A stretch of DNA of 64,000 nucleotides from Apostichopus japonicus. Taxonomy: Eukaryota > Echinodermata > Holothuroidea > Aspidochirotida > Stichopodidae. The position numbers and the translations under genes are program-made. The number at the start of each line of letters is the position of its first letter. Position 1 is the first letter of the stretch. The notes beneath the pieces are model-generated. The model searched no databases. It was given only the letters and a program-made list of their open reading frames with translations, and had not been told where the DNA came from. This document shows, one piece after another, positions 21,876-33,782 of this stretch. Where the stretch lies: positions 11,136,001-11,200,000 of the forward strand of contig NC_092562.1 of assembly GCF_037975245.1 (NCBI RefSeq). The letters run 5' to 3'.

Positions 21876-22266
21876 CTCATCCATTTTCATATTCTCAGGT
21901 AAAACCACAACATTCTGTATCTGGCCGATGTTTTGGCCACGGGGAGCTCGACATATGTTTTACTCCCCGAAGTTACTGCAGTCCACACTTGCCATACCCT
22001 TTACCATCAATTCTCACAATACTGTGTACCATCTCACTTTTTTTCAAGGGGGCCCATTTTGTCAGACCTGGGGCGACCGTGTGCTCTCTTTGTAACCGTG
22101 GCCCTGAGATAGCTGAAGGGGCAACTGACCCGGTCCGAGTCTCGTTATACCAAGGATATTCGGGGATGTCGATGTCTCACAGCAGACATGGGGGTAAATG
22201 AAAGCACCGTTGAAGGTAGAATATCCGCCCTGTCTGTCACCCATTCTTAATAACACAGTATTCCAG
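21876..22266 (+). mobile_element. Dispersed repeat, copy 1 (inverted relative to 26696-27040)
   Basis: Shares CCATTTTCATATTCTCAGGT at its start, GTTATACCAAGGATATTCGG in the middle and ACAGTATTCC at its end with the copy at 26696-27040 in the opposite orientation. Diverged and with indels, so an old pair. No terminal structure is certain. Confidence 0.6.
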
Positions 22267-23284
22267 AACTTACGTTATGCGGGCGGAGAAAGAGGGCGAC
22301 ACACAAGTATAAACCAGCTAATATGTATGTAGCATAGACTCTAAACTAGCAGAATGTTGGATGGTGCAAAATCATGTCCACCTAGCAATCAGCGCCAACC
22401 AAACACCCCCCCCCCCCTACACCTTCGAGCAGATTACCAAGTTTATTTGATGTTAATGATAGGCATTACAAGGTTCCAAAATTAAAGAAGTACAAGGGTG
22501 ACGCAACATGGGAAGCTGTACTTATATATGTAGGGAAGATGGAGTGGTAAGGTAAACAGCAGGTAAGAGACTATGGTATTGCAATATTTCTTTCCCTCTT
22601 TTCAATGTACTGAAATAAAAAATTAAAAAATAATTTTCGAAGTTTCAGTGGACAAAATGAAAGTCATTTAGGAAGGAAACTCTTGTGGGATGTCGCTACT
22701 ACTGATAATGTACCTAACCAATCTATGACGTATCGGTTTTTTCATAGGCTTCAATTTAGATTTTTTTTTTTTTTAAATATTTGAGGCAGGGGGCGCTAAT
22801 GCAGTATATCCTCATATTGATAAGTTAATATAGTCACTAAAGAACCTTCCTCTCTCTCTCCCTCGCTCTCTTGGTCTTAACTATTTTAATAATACCCAAC
22901 TGCACAAGATAAAAACTAACACATTTCAAGGAGTGCCAGGCTAATTGTTCGTAATAATAAGTGAACTTTTTTATCTTTAGGTTTTTGCCTGGAAAGGTTT
23001 ACTGACAAAATGACAAAAAAAAGGATGTTTCTTATCATTTAAAAAGCCGAAAAAAAATGGGGGAAAATTCATAGTTATTCCAACAAAAAAACAAATAAGT
23101 CCCTTTGTAATGATTTTTTTTAAAGGAACCCGTCGAAACCGCTTCCCACCCTGGTTTAGATCCAACCCTCTTCCGCGGCCCTACTATATACAGACTAGAG
23201 GTGCACAAACGAAGTGTAATGCTCAGTATAAGACGATGTACGATGTACGATGTACTATAGAAACGGTTCCCTGCTTTCCTTAGT

Positions 23285-24510
23285 TACATTTATAGTCCAT
23301 CCTAATATGTTAAGGTAATGTTTAAATACAAGCTATATGGATTAGTTGTAAATGCCTAACAGTATTTATAGATATAACTACCAAAATGATACTACAGTCC
23401 TGCTATTATAAGAAGCATGAAGAACAATTGAATGTCACAATAGGTTTATACCGGGAACAGTAAGTTGTAGGATGCTTGTTTTCGAAACTTGCAGATACCA
23501 TCGATGAACATCGACCCACTTCCTCCCACTCTAGTTATACTCCTAAGGTGGCTTTTTACGTGATATTTATGTTGTTTTTCTTTATAGTCCGATCCTGATA
23601 TGCTAAGATTATGCTTAGATTAAATACAAGCTATATGGAAGTGTTACATGCATGCCTACTATTAATTATACATTAATTATGCTTCTAAAGCATGAAAATT
23701 TAAAAATTAACATTTGTGCTGTATGTATCTCCCTGACACGACCGACCCCCCAAATCCTCCCCACTCCATTTAGGCCTATACTCCTAAGATAGTAACGATC
23801 GCTTTTAAGTGCTGCTTAAGTTGTGTTTATGTCTTGTCCGACCCTGATATGCTTAGAATATGCTTACATTAAATAAAAGATATATGCCTATGTGTTAAAT
23901 GCCTAATATTAATTATACATATAAATAATATACTACACTCCTGCTTGTAAAGCATGAACATTTAACGATTAAAAGTTGTGCTGTATGTATCTCCCTGACA
24001 TACCCGACCCCCAAACCCTCTCCCACTCCATTTAGGCCTATACTCCTAAGATAGTAAGGATGGCTTTTAAGTGCTGTTTAAGGTGTGTTTATTTATTTTC
24101 CGATCCTGATATGCTTAGAATATGCTTACATTAAAAAAAAGCTATGTGTTACGGTACATGCCTAATATTAAATATATATATATATATAAATAATATGATA
24201 CTACACTCCTGCTTGTAAAGCATAAAAATTTAAAGATGAACGTTTCTGCTGTATGTATCTCCCTGACATACCCGACCCCACACCCTCCCCACTCCATGCA
24301 TATACTCCTAAGATAGTAACGATGACTTTAACGTGCTATTTATATTGTGTTTCTTTATTGTCCGATCCTAATATGCTAAGATTATGCTTAAATTAAATTC
24401 AAGCTATATGGAAGTGTTACATTCCTGCTTGTAAAGCAAGTATTAGGAACACTTGAATGTCACAATAAGTTTGAGGAAAAGTTTGAGGATGCTTGTTCTC
24501 AAAACTTACA
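23285..24510. repeat. Tandem family of about 250-265 bp, about 5 copies
   Basis: Landmarks TATACTCCTAAGATAGTAA (about 23538, 23777, 24042, 24301) and GATCCTGATATGCT (about 23589, 23838, 24100, 24363) recur in the same order. Copies differ substantially, and each has a C-rich segment GACCCCC...CCACTCCAT. Confidence 0.88.
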
Positions 24511-25130
24511 GGCACTATCGATGAATATTGTGTTGACACAATATGCATACCTTGGATGTTTTAGTGAAGTACATGGACGAATATTTTTCCCCGAAGGTTT
24601 TGAGAGAACCTTGTGGTTAATCCCCCCCCCCCTCCCTCCCCGCTCTCCTTCCCGGCCAGATTCAATCCTGTTCCGTCGCCCCTATAGTGCTTTTGATTAT
24701 TTTATCTTTTCTGATTGTTGCTGTTTCTAGTTCTTCAATGAATTTTGACAAATAATAACATCTCCTATATACTAACATCCCCTAAATTATTACATAATAT
24801 TTTTCATTTTACAGTGATCAGCAGCCTGTGACGATTCAAATTAAAATGTCCCCAAGTGTATAACTGATTTTGACTATTTGACAAATTTACAAATATTTAT
24901 GAATTTTGAACGTTATGAGTTTCCTACAAAAATGGTAATTTGCCTATGCTGGAGCATGAACGCATCCCAACATTGCCCGGTGCGTGAGTCTATGCTATAT
25001 ACTGCTATAGCAGCACATACATGTGATTACGCCATGTGCTCGGGAGTGTATCGGTCGGTAAGTATCTCGTTCATGTTATACAGGTCTCGCTGTCTGTCCG
25101 TCATTTAGTAAGTCGATCAGTCTGTCCATT
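24511..25130. other. Noncoding stretch
   Basis: AT-rich with a poly-C run near 24630. No coding signal trusted. Confidence 0.5.
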
Positions 25131-26080
25131 ATGTTCAGTCTGTAAGTCAGTCAGTCAGTCAATAACTATGGTTAGTCATTTATAGTCAACAATTAACTCA
25201 GTCAATCTGTAATTCATCCGCTTCTTATTCATCATGTTAGCATGTCAATCAAACACACACACAGCCAACCAGACAGACTATTGTTCATCAGTCCACCAGA
25301 CAAGCAGTTGGATATTCAGTACTGATTCAGTCAATAAATAAATCAGTCAGTCAGTCCGTTACAATGCAAGTTAGCATGTCAGCGTCTCAATTTCTTCCAC
25401 AGCCAGTAAGTCAGTCACCGGACAGTAAAAGGACAGTCAGTCGGACACTAGTCAGACAGTCAGACACATAGTCAGTCAGACAGTCAGACACATAGTCAGT
25501 CAGACACATAGTCAGTCAGACAGTCAGACACATAGTCGGTCAGTCAGACACATAGTCGGTCAGTCAGACACATAGTCGGTCAGTCAGACACATAGTCGGT
25601 CAGTCAGACACATAGTCAGTCAGACGCCTAGTCAGACAGTCAGACACATCGTCGGTCAGACACATAGTCAGACAGTCAGGCAGGCACATAGTCAGTCAGA
25701 CAGACACATAGTCGGTCAGACACATAGTCGGTCAGTCAGATACATAGTCAGTCAGACAGTCAGACACATAGTCAGTTAGACACATTGTCAGTCAGACACA
25801 TAGTCAGACAGTCAGGCAGGCACATAGTCAGTCAGACAGACACATAGTCAGTCAGACACATAGTCGGTCAGTCAGATACATAGTCAGTCAGACAGTCAGA
25901 CACATAGTCAGTTAGACACATTGTCAGTCAGACACATAGTCAGACAGCCAGACACATAGACAGACACATAGACAGTCAGACACATCGTCGGTCAGACACA
26001 TCGTCAGTCAGACAGTCAGACACACCGTCAGACAGTCAGACACATAGTCAGACAGTCAGTCAGCCAGCGGGTCTCAACAA
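25130..26080. repeat. CAGTCAGACACATAG-type minisatellite, about 950 bp
   Basis: Words GTCAGTCAGACA and CACATAGTC alternate in irregular higher-order combinations; blocks near 25665-25760 and 25800-25895 repeat at larger scale. GTCAG words fade out gradually on both sides. Confidence 0.93.
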
Positions 26081-26695
26081 TTAATTAAGTCAGTCTTTCA
26101 ATAAATCGTCAATCTAAAACACAAAGTCCTTTATGTATTCCCACTCCTCTGAGTGAGTCAGTAATTCAATCAGTTAGCAAGTATGTGCTTCATTCCATCC
26201 ACAATAAAGTCAGCATTCACTGCGATCATTTCCTATTTGTGAAATAATTCAGTCAATTAACAATAAAATCAATAAATAAAAAATTATTAATAAAATTATT
26301 AAAAATTAATAATCAATAATAAATAAATAAAATAAGAAAGTCATTAAGTAGGCGGTTGTTTGTATGGTTTCTAGGTAAGTCAGTAAGATGTCAATTCAAT
26401 CAATCAGTCATACTTATTCCAGTTACTCTGTAACTGACAGTCAATCGGTCATTCGGTCAATGTGTGTCCATTGCTTAGTCAAAACTGTCTGTCTGGTCGA
26501 TATCCGTATTTGGTCGTCGGGGTGACTCTAGATAACTATAGTCAATCAGCCTGCCCTTAATCAGTGAATTTGTCTGGTGTTTCAACTTTAGATGTCCATC
26601 CTAGAGTCCCAGTGGTCGTTACATGCAAGTAGGTGAATCATCTGTCCATGTTATATGTCAATGTCACGTGTTTATCACTTTCTAACCCATACTCA
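26081..26695. other. Noncoding stretch
   Basis: Decayed CAGTCA words, an AATAA-rich patch at 26255-26335, and no gene. Confidence 0.5.
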
Positions 26696-27040
26696 GCAAG
26701 GTAAGGAATACTGTACGGGTGGCTATGCAGACAATATAGACAGATATTAATTTATCAACGGTGTTTTCAATGGCCCCTCATACCACAGGACCCTTCACCA
26801 TACCCGGATTTCCTTGAGTATAACCAGCCAGCGGCTGCGAGCCATTTGCCCCGCCCTCTACCCCTACACCTGCGGCTATTACCCGAGAACACACTTCCCC
26901 CAGATGACAATATGTCACCCCTTGTTTGGTACACAGATTGCGAGAGTTGATGATAGAAGGCATGGCTTTGAAGTTCTGCAGCAACTGATACATGATGTTG
27001 GGTAACCTTACCTGAGAATATGAAAATGGATGATTCATGG
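26696..27040 (-). mobile_element. Dispersed repeat, copy 2 (inverted partner of 21876-22266)
   Basis: Read on the minus strand it begins CCATTTTCATATTCTCAGGT, continues GTTATACTCAAGGAAATCCG and ends ACAGTATTCC, in the same order as copy 1. Its outer edges AAGGTAAGG and CCTTACCTG may be remnants of terminal inverted repeats. Confidence 0.6.
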
Positions 27041-27745
27041 CCCTATCCTGTTCATTTTCTTTCCCTACGTAGTAGTATCTACCGCCCACGTCTGTCCATC
27101 TTTGTCAAAGCATCACTTCTGCTGCTCTGTTTTCAATATCGGCTGTATAAATATATTTCAACATATCAACATTAGGCAACATTGTGAAAGAGAGGGGGGG
27201 GGGGGGGGATGGTGGGACTGGCGGTGATTCTTTTCTAATGTGACTAACGGGTCTCTCTGGGTAACAGGTTAATCACCACCAGCAATAAATTATGTCTACC
27301 AAGTATGCAAACCTTACAAGTCGAGTACTGATTAGACGCTTTTACGAGACAAGATTTGTACTTATCCTGTAGATAATAGTAATATCTGGGGTAGTAGCTT
27401 TCCTTCACGGGTCACTCCAAGTGGGCAGCTAGTTGCCGCAGTCAAACCTCCAAATTGTTCCTCTTCCGTTCCTTCTCCTTCATCCTCCGCTATTCTGATC
27501 TCATCACCTTCCTTCATCTGACATGTCTATACTTGTCCTCCAAAAGCTCTCTTCCGGTAAACCATCTTTGAAATTTTATCGAATGTTCCAGTTTTTTTTT
27601 TTTTGGTTTTCACGCATATCACTTGATATAAAAATTGTTTTTAATAAGTTTGTTGACATGAATCTCTCATTTCTTGTTCTTCATATAAAAAAATGTATAA
27701 ATTTAAAGTTTTGTTTTTGTTGTAAAATTGGCTCTGATATAAGAG
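27041..27745. other. 3' flank of the putative deubiquitinase gene
   Basis: Contains a poly-G run near 27198 and AT-rich sequence. The last 100 bp would be that gene's 3' UTR. No other gene seen. Confidence 0.5.
27640..27645 (-). terminator. Candidate ATTAAA poly(A) signal
   Basis: ATTAAA on the minus strand about 100 bp after the stop of the putative deubiquitinase. It is the commonest variant of the canonical signal, and no AATAAA was seen closer. AT-rich context makes chance occurrence likely. Confidence 0.25.
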
Positions 27746-28513
27746 TTAATATTTTTGGAATGAAAATTTTGTTCCTTGGCCGAGGTTGAAAGATGAATTG
27801 AAGTGCTCCTTGTAGTACCTGTTAAGCATGTCTTGTATATCTTCCCTGGTCCTTGAACACACGAGGATAATTGCTCCTGCCTTCAGCTCGACATGAGGAT
27901 GTTCATCCATGAGGAGAATTCGGCCATCACCGGTGGGTACAAAGACTATAAAGTTCCCGCTGAAACAATAGAGTAAGGCGTCCCCATCCTCGACTTGTAA
28001 CTGAGCTACGTGGTGTGCTAGGGCACTTTCGTCCGATTGTGGTGCGATGAATTCCATTGAGATTCCGGTCGGTTGATCTCCCTTCGGTAGATCGATACCG
28101 AGGGCTTTGTAAGGGGCGAGGATGCTCTCCATGTCCCAATTGAGCATACCCGATTTGCACTTCCTTCTCACCACGTTGAATGCTTCGATAGCTGTCAGAA
28201 ACCGCTGAGGACGATAGTTCTCAAGATGTGCAGTATTACCCTTCTTAATGACTGAACGCAGCATCCACTCGACTCCATCGGGACATATCGCACCGCGGAA
28301 TATCTGCCCACCTTCGAGCGAATTAACGTAGAATGCCACGGCCCACATCGTGTGGATGATGCCGCATGACATGATGTTGTGAAACTTGTGAAATCTGTGT
28401 GGACCTTCTGGTTGAATGTGAAACTGGGTGACACCGCGTGGAAAAATCCACCCACGAAGACCACATTTGCTTCTTGTTATCAGCGGGAAGAAGTCGTCGT
28501 AGTTAAGAAGCTC
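27746..28513 (-). CDS. Putative papain-like (tegument/C76-type) deubiquitinase domain, exon 2
   Basis: This exon encodes residues 327-581 of a 581-residue protein and ends at TAA. The minus-strand acceptor TTTTTAG at 28514-28516 is in phase 0 with exon 1. The domain begins ELLNYDDFFPL. A conserved-looking SCGIIHTMWAVAFYV could supply the nucleophile (Cys376). Near the C-terminus, a beta-strand pattern ALLYCFSGNFIVFVP runs into ILLMDEHPH, giving Asp529-x-His531, then GAIILVCS and a helix EDIQDMLNRYY. A D-x-H pair after a 'sees the substrate, shows the display' strand pair, followed by a hydrophobic strand and helix, is how the tegument-type cysteine proteases (MEROPS C76 and metazoan relatives) end. 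Overall similarity is judged by eye; an inactive or unrelated fold remains possible. Confidence 0.6.
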   Translation of the reverse strand, partial: ELLNYDDFFPLITRSKCGLRGWIFPRGVTQFHIQPEGPHRFHKFHNIMSCGIIHTMWAVAFYVNSLEGGQIFRGAICPDGVEWMLRSVIKKGNTAHLENYRPQRFLTAIEAFNVVRRKCKSGMLNWDMESILAPYKALGIDLPKGDQPTGISMEFIAPQSDESALAHHVAQLQVEDGDALLYCFSGNFIVFVPTGDGRILLMDEHPHVELKAGAIILVCSRTREDIQDMLNRYYKEHFNSSFNLGQGTKFSFQKY

Positions 28514-29142
28514 CTAAAAATGACATTTTTTTAAAAAGAAATTAAGAAAAAGAAATAACGATGAATATTACTTCGAGTGCTTTAATACTGTAAAATCATT
28601 GAAACAAATATACCTATTTGTAGTTTTGTGTTTCCTCCCCCCCCCCCCTGCCCCCCCCCCAGGTAAACCACCAGAATCCCCATCCTACATGTTCATGCAC
28701 ATTGAAGCCTGAAGTATATTTAAATTCATGTGATTTACCAAAAGCATCATCCGTCGACACGAATTTTTGTTTTAGGTTGTTTTGTTTTGCATTCTTTTCT
28801 TTTTGCTTTCTTTTCTTTTCGTTTTAGGTTATTTTGCTTTGTTTTGTTTTTGCATTATATTTTTTATGTTTTTTTTTCCATCTTGTCTTTTCTTTTGTTT
28901 TAACGATTATCTGTGATTGTAATAAAGAAAAAAAGTGTATTTGTCGCTCAATCGAAAATGTTTACAATTTTCGAATATTCGTCATTAATTGACTTAGTTA
29001 TTGACTTAGTCCCATGGGACTTTAGGATCGAATAATACTAAATCATTAAATAAAGTAAGAAAGTCTTAATCACCTTCTAGATATCATACAAAATGTGATC
29101 GGTTATGTGCCAATTCGGAGAAAAGTAAGTAGAACAACAAAC
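28514..29142 (-). other. Intron of the putative deubiquitinase gene
   Basis: Bounded by GTTTGT and TTTTTAG on the minus strand. It contains poly-C runs at 28638-28661, T-rich low-complexity DNA, and the 14-bp palindrome AGTCCCATGGGACT near 29010. No coding sequence seen. Confidence 0.6.
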
Positions 29143-30120
29143 CTCCTCTTCCTCCTCATCTTCCTGTTGATTCTGAGGGTCGGAATTACTGGGCTGCTGT
29201 TCTTCAACACGGGATTGCTGTTCTTCAACACGTGACTGCTCTTCTTGCACGCGTGACTGCTCTTCTTGCACGCGTGGCTGCTCTTTTTGCACACGTGATT
29301 GCTCTTCTTCAACACGTGATTGCTCTTCTTGTACGAGTGGCTGTCCTCCTTCGCTCTGCACTTCCTCGCGTGGAGTTTCAACTTGCTCCTTAGCGCAGTC
29401 GAGCTTCTCCACAGTGCAGACGGTCTTCTCTTTGGGTGGTTCTTCATCTTCTGAGGCAGTGACGTATTCATCCGATGAATTGTCGTCTGAATGGTCACGT
29501 GGTTTCGGAGACCCGGCCTCGGAATCGATCGGCTCAACGGCGTCGAAGTATTCGTGCGAGCTCACACTTTTATCCGCGACTCGTAAGCGAGCTACAACTT
29601 CGCAAGAAAGGCTCGAAATTGCGAGGGAAGATTTTCTAGGAGAACCTTCTTCGTCTACCTTCGTTGAAGGTTGGACTTTATTGGTAGGCATACCTGCATA
29701 TTTTTCAGCTTTTAAGGTATTATTGGCAGGCTTTGTATTTTGGCTGATTGTGGGGGATCTTTTCCCTGACTTTGGTTGGGCCAAGAACGGATCGACGTCG
29801 CTATAGGTCTTTCCTGGATGAATTGTTGTCGGAGAGCTTCTGTCATTGGAAGCGGATTTCTTCCTCAGAGGGGCCTCTTCTTGGTTGGTAGTAGGTTTCT
29901 CTTGAGGGGTGGCTGTTTTCCTATGGGCCTCATATTCATCACAGATAGTGTAGGTTTCCGGACACACGGCATTGTCGGACTCTTTGTCACCAGTACAACA
30001 AGAAAAGGGAAAGATCTTCTGGACAAATCGAGCTAATTTCCTTCGCTTTCTCTCTTTGCGTTGTTGCTTTTTCTTGTTTCCAATAGGATGGACGCGGTTC
30101 TTCTTCGGCTTGAAACCCAT
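29143..30120 (-). CDS. Exon 1 of the putative deubiquitinase gene: basic N-terminus and acidic repeat region
   Basis: A 978-bp coding exon encodes residues 1-326 from the ATG at 30118-30120. The first 35 residues are strongly basic (KKKQQRKERKRRKLARF), suggesting a nuclear or nucleolar signal. Residues 60-260 are polar and probably disordered. Residues about 264-309 are seven tandem copies of a 7-residue unit of the type QEEQSRV, followed by an acidic run. The reading frame continues into VCCSTYF..., but I end the exon at the phase-0 donor GAG|GTTTGT (29142-29141), because the downstream exon opens in phase 0 and restores a Glu-rich joint. The 629-bp intron between the exons has no long ORF. 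Confidence 0.72.
29200..29335 (-). repeat. 21-bp coding minisatellite (seven-residue repeats)
   Basis: Within exon 1 about seven 21-bp units encode variants of QEEQSRV. The unit is a multiple of three, so copy number can change without breaking the frame. Units differ by E/Q/K changes, which suggests some age. Confidence 0.8.
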
Positions 30121-30362
30121 ATCGTAAATTGTGTACCTATTTTATGAACAATGAAATATTTTCATTCTTTGATGTCTTTATAAATTTCATACTTTTTGTG
30201 TGTAAACGTTTCATACTTTTCATATTATTCTCAATGGCAACTATATGTTGTAGGTAACATCTCATAGTGCATAGTAAAATAGCAACTCTTGTAACTTCTA
30301 TTGCGTGAAGAACTTTAATTGTTTCATACAGAGATTCTAGTTAAATTCATTGCACTTCGTAT

Positions 30363-30596
30363 CAATGACGTGCACAGAATTTCAAAAGTGTGGGTAGGGG
30401 GATGAAGGGGGGGTACAGGGACATTTAAAAATTCCCAGACTGAATTAACGACATTCACCGTTATGGATGAAGCCCTGTAGAAGTAGCCTAATTCTTGCCC
30501 GACCGAATGTATAAAATCCCCAACTCTCAACTGACGATAGTGGTGGGGAGAATTTCCCCACCACCCCCCCCTTACCCTCCTCTGTTTTGCCACACC
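30363..30596. mobile_element. Diverged copy of the 48368-type MITE
   Basis: Begins CAATGACGTGCACAG and shares CAGACTGAAT, CCAACTC and AACTGACGA text with the copy at 31182-31793. The right end is decayed. Confidence 0.45.
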
Positions 30597-31181
30597 TATT
30601 TAGTTCAATATTGTGATAAATAATTGTAATTCCAATCCACTAAGTATTGATTCACCTATATACTACACAGTTTTCTGAAGCAATATTTTTACTGTCCTTT
30701 TTTTTTCGCTTAATAGAATATTCTAATGAAATTTGTTCTAAGACTCTCGTAACACTAACTGCATGCATATGCATATTTAAAATAGTTTTTATACCTTTTG
30801 ATGTGAAATTGATAGCCTGCCAAATTCTCTTTAACTACGTCCTAAAACATTTATCTTTATTTTCCTAGTCTACAATCATTATCCCGACCTGTATACTATA
30901 ACAATTTGATTCGTTGGTAAATATACTTAATACGCCAACATCATGGAGTTCTGAAGACATTTTCTAATTTGAAATAAAACTTTGACCTTCATTCCACCCC
31001 CCCCCCCCCAACCTCTTCGTCCAGATCATGGAATTCATTAGAGAAAGAAAAAGAAACCCATCCAGCCACCCCACTCCCCCATGACTAAATATAACTGAAA
31101 ACTAGAGGACTAATTTCTGCCAATGTTCCTTTGGTCCTATGCAGCGCCTCCCCCCCCCCCCCCCTTGCTACATGTACCACC

Positions 31182-31793
31182 AATACCAGGATTTTAAAGA
31201 TGGGGGCCAAATTCCAATTTTAACTAGGGGTTGAACTTGTGGGTGCCAGATGCGAATGAAGTATTTTTGAAATAGGGGTGCTTCCGTGGGGTGAGTTAAA
31301 CCATTTCCCATGTATGGGGTTCTCTGGGGGTCCTCCGCCAGTGCATTGACTATTATCTAGGTCTTTATAAGTAGCTCTAAACGGAATGTTGTGCTAATAA
31401 ATAATGATAAATTCACAACATTTTCCCGACTGATCAAAGAAGGGCTTGAAGATTTATGGGAGGGCCAGATGCGAATGAAGGATTTACCAATGGAAGGGGT
31501 AGTGCTCTGGGGTCATTGAATCCGTCTTCTATTAAGGAGTTTTGGGGATCCTCACCCAGTGTAGTAGACGTCGAATGGTGCAATCTGATGCATAGTTATA
31601 GGCTATAAATTAGTTCTATATTAATAGAGGGGTGGCTAATAAATACTTTGTGTGTTGTTGAAACCCCCCCCCCCCCCATGGAGGTGGTCCAATTCTTCAC
31701 CAGCTGAATGTGAAACTCCCCAGACTGAACAATATTCCGCGACTGACGACCAGAGATGGGTGGAATCCATGCCCCAACTCTTTTGCGCACGCC
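31182..31793. mobile_element. MITE of the 48368 family, internally duplicated
   Basis: The word GCCAGATGCGAATGAAG occurs twice (about 31248 and 31466), each followed by a similar GGGG...CTCTGG block. The right end TTTTGCGCACGCCACT resembles the family terminus. The left end is not resolved. Confidence 0.5.
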
Positions 31794-32655
31794 ACTATTT
31801 ATACCTCTTTTTCCAAGCTTGCCACCAATTGCAACAGGCAAAGGTAGCTACGTAATGCACGCAATAGTAGATAGCACATACAGGCATAGAAATATGATAA
31901 TAAAGCTCTTTGAATGTACCTCTAGAAGTCCAAATATAAACTAAAGATATTATCACTTATTTAGAGTAGTCCTAGTGCATCTTGCTCCTCCCCCCACCCA
32001 TCCCGCCCCCCCCCCAACTTACCAACACTTCCGATTCCAAATACCCTTCTTGTTGATCAAATGTTCGCATTCCTTCTACCTCATCGCTTCGTCACATTAT
32101 CCCCCCCACCCCCATCCACCTGCTCCCTCCTAAGTTGGTGTTCATAGAAATGTAAACCTCGTAACTCAAGGCAGCATTTCGTATTGAGAGAAATCCGTTT
32201 GCCTTTTGCTCTATGTTAATCCCCCCCCCCCGCTCCCCTCGTATGTAAGGGAGTCAACTAAACAACCTATGACTTACTAAGATATAACTTTCGATTAAAA
32301 AGGTCCTCCTTGTTGAAGTACGTCATTGGTCAAAAATGTTCTTAAATACAACATTAAAAGACTCTTCATCATCATCCATCAACCGGTCATTCATGCTCTT
32401 ACCCCCCCCCCCTCCCCTCCCCCATCCCCATTCACACACACATCCACCCACACAGAGGTAAATGTTATATCCATTTTAGGACGCGTGCACGAATTCTATC
32501 AATGGCGCATTTGCACATAACGACCCCTCTCCCCGCCATCCACGCCCTAAGAATACATTTTCAAGGGACACTCATCAATTAATTCATAAATTTATAATAA
32601 AAGGCGAGAAGTGTCATTGCTATGGGTGAACCGTTTGCCGCTACACACATGCAAA

Positions 32656-33047
32656 CATAGGCGTAGGAGCCCAATTTGAATTGGAGGGGGGGGGGGGGCT
32701 GTAACGATCGCTTGCCCGAAAAATATAACCAAAATGTTTCGCGTTCAATGGGTTAATGTGCATATTATAAAGGCATGCATCGGTTATTACATCGCAGGCC
32801 AATAACATACAATCATTTGCCGTGTTATTACCCTCCCATATTGGTTATAATTATTGGGGAAGTCGTTACAATAATAATAATGAAAATAATAATATAAGTT
32901 TAATTAACCATTGAAAAACACAATGCAAAGTTTGTTTCTTTTAGTAGGTGCCCGAAAAGTTCTCAACATATTACCCGAATTTTCACAAAGATATTTGGTT
33001 GGGGCTGCAGCCCCCCAAGCCCCCCCCCCCCGCCTCCTACGCCTATG
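32656..33047. mobile_element. hAT-type MITE, 392 bp
   Basis: Ends CATAGGCGTAGGAG and CTCCTACGCCTATG are a perfect 14-bp inverted repeat. Flanks CATGCAAA (32648-32655) and CATGTAAA (33048-33055) match at 7 of 8. Interior closely matches the nested copy at 8251. Confidence 0.8.
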
Positions 33048-33782
33048 CATGTAAATACTTATATAAAATTTAAAAAAGTCAAAATATGGAAAAGGGCCAA
33101 ACATTAATAGAGAATAACTTGCATCAGCAAGTTCTCATTTGCTACATTATACCCCTTCCCCTCCTATACGCCTAAATAAATCACCTTACTTGCATGTCCT
33201 TACAAACATACACATATATACACACACACACACAAACATAGGTCTCTCACCTCTTCCCACAGGTACTTATTTATACGAGTCATACACATTATTGGCGTTA
33301 AGGCCACTCCCCTTCTGATTCTAAACTGTCGGCCTACCACCCAACCCCCACCCACACTCCCCTCCCCCTCCCCCAATTCACGCATAAAAGCACTCTTAAA
33401 TACACCATAGTGGGTTCTTCATGTACAAAACATAACTAGGCCTAGCAATTTCACAAATTGCAACAAAGGGGTTTCATGGGAGTCTTTGTTTACTCTAGTA
33501 CATAGGCATACCTTACACATAACAACTAAGTATATGTAGCCTACCACCCCCCCCCCACCCCATTCCCCAACACGTTTTATAGTAGCGTGGTGAAATGCCA
33601 GCGCCCCTTGCCAGCCCGGACTGTCTCCCTGCTAAAGTATTTAGAATGATGTTGGGGATTTCATCGCATCGTTATGACGGCAGGACAATAAAATCATATA
33701 TATGCTTCATTTATTACGTAACTGAGGTCCAATATTCACATCTCCGGTGATTTTAAAGGGTAACTAAATATAGAATACTTAC

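Larger units (their letters stand above)
30139..33782 (-). other. Candidate 5' UTR intron of the putative deubiquitinase gene
   Basis: If the first exon at 33783 is correct, this 3.6-kb segment is a single intron. It holds no coding signal but several transposon copies and C-rich runs (listed separately). Confidence 0.35.

Noticed and set aside
21833-22201. 122-codon frame with two CxxC-like pairs
   Set aside because: The segment is a dispersed repeat with an inverted partner at 26696-27040 whose frame does not match, so coding is not conserved between copies.
28195-28464. 89-codon frame on the minus strand
   Set aside because: Overlaps the deubiquitinase-like exon in another frame and lacks its own splice or start support.
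29414-30036. Plus-strand frames of 86 and 130 codons
   Set aside because: Antisense shadows of the minus-strand exon 1.
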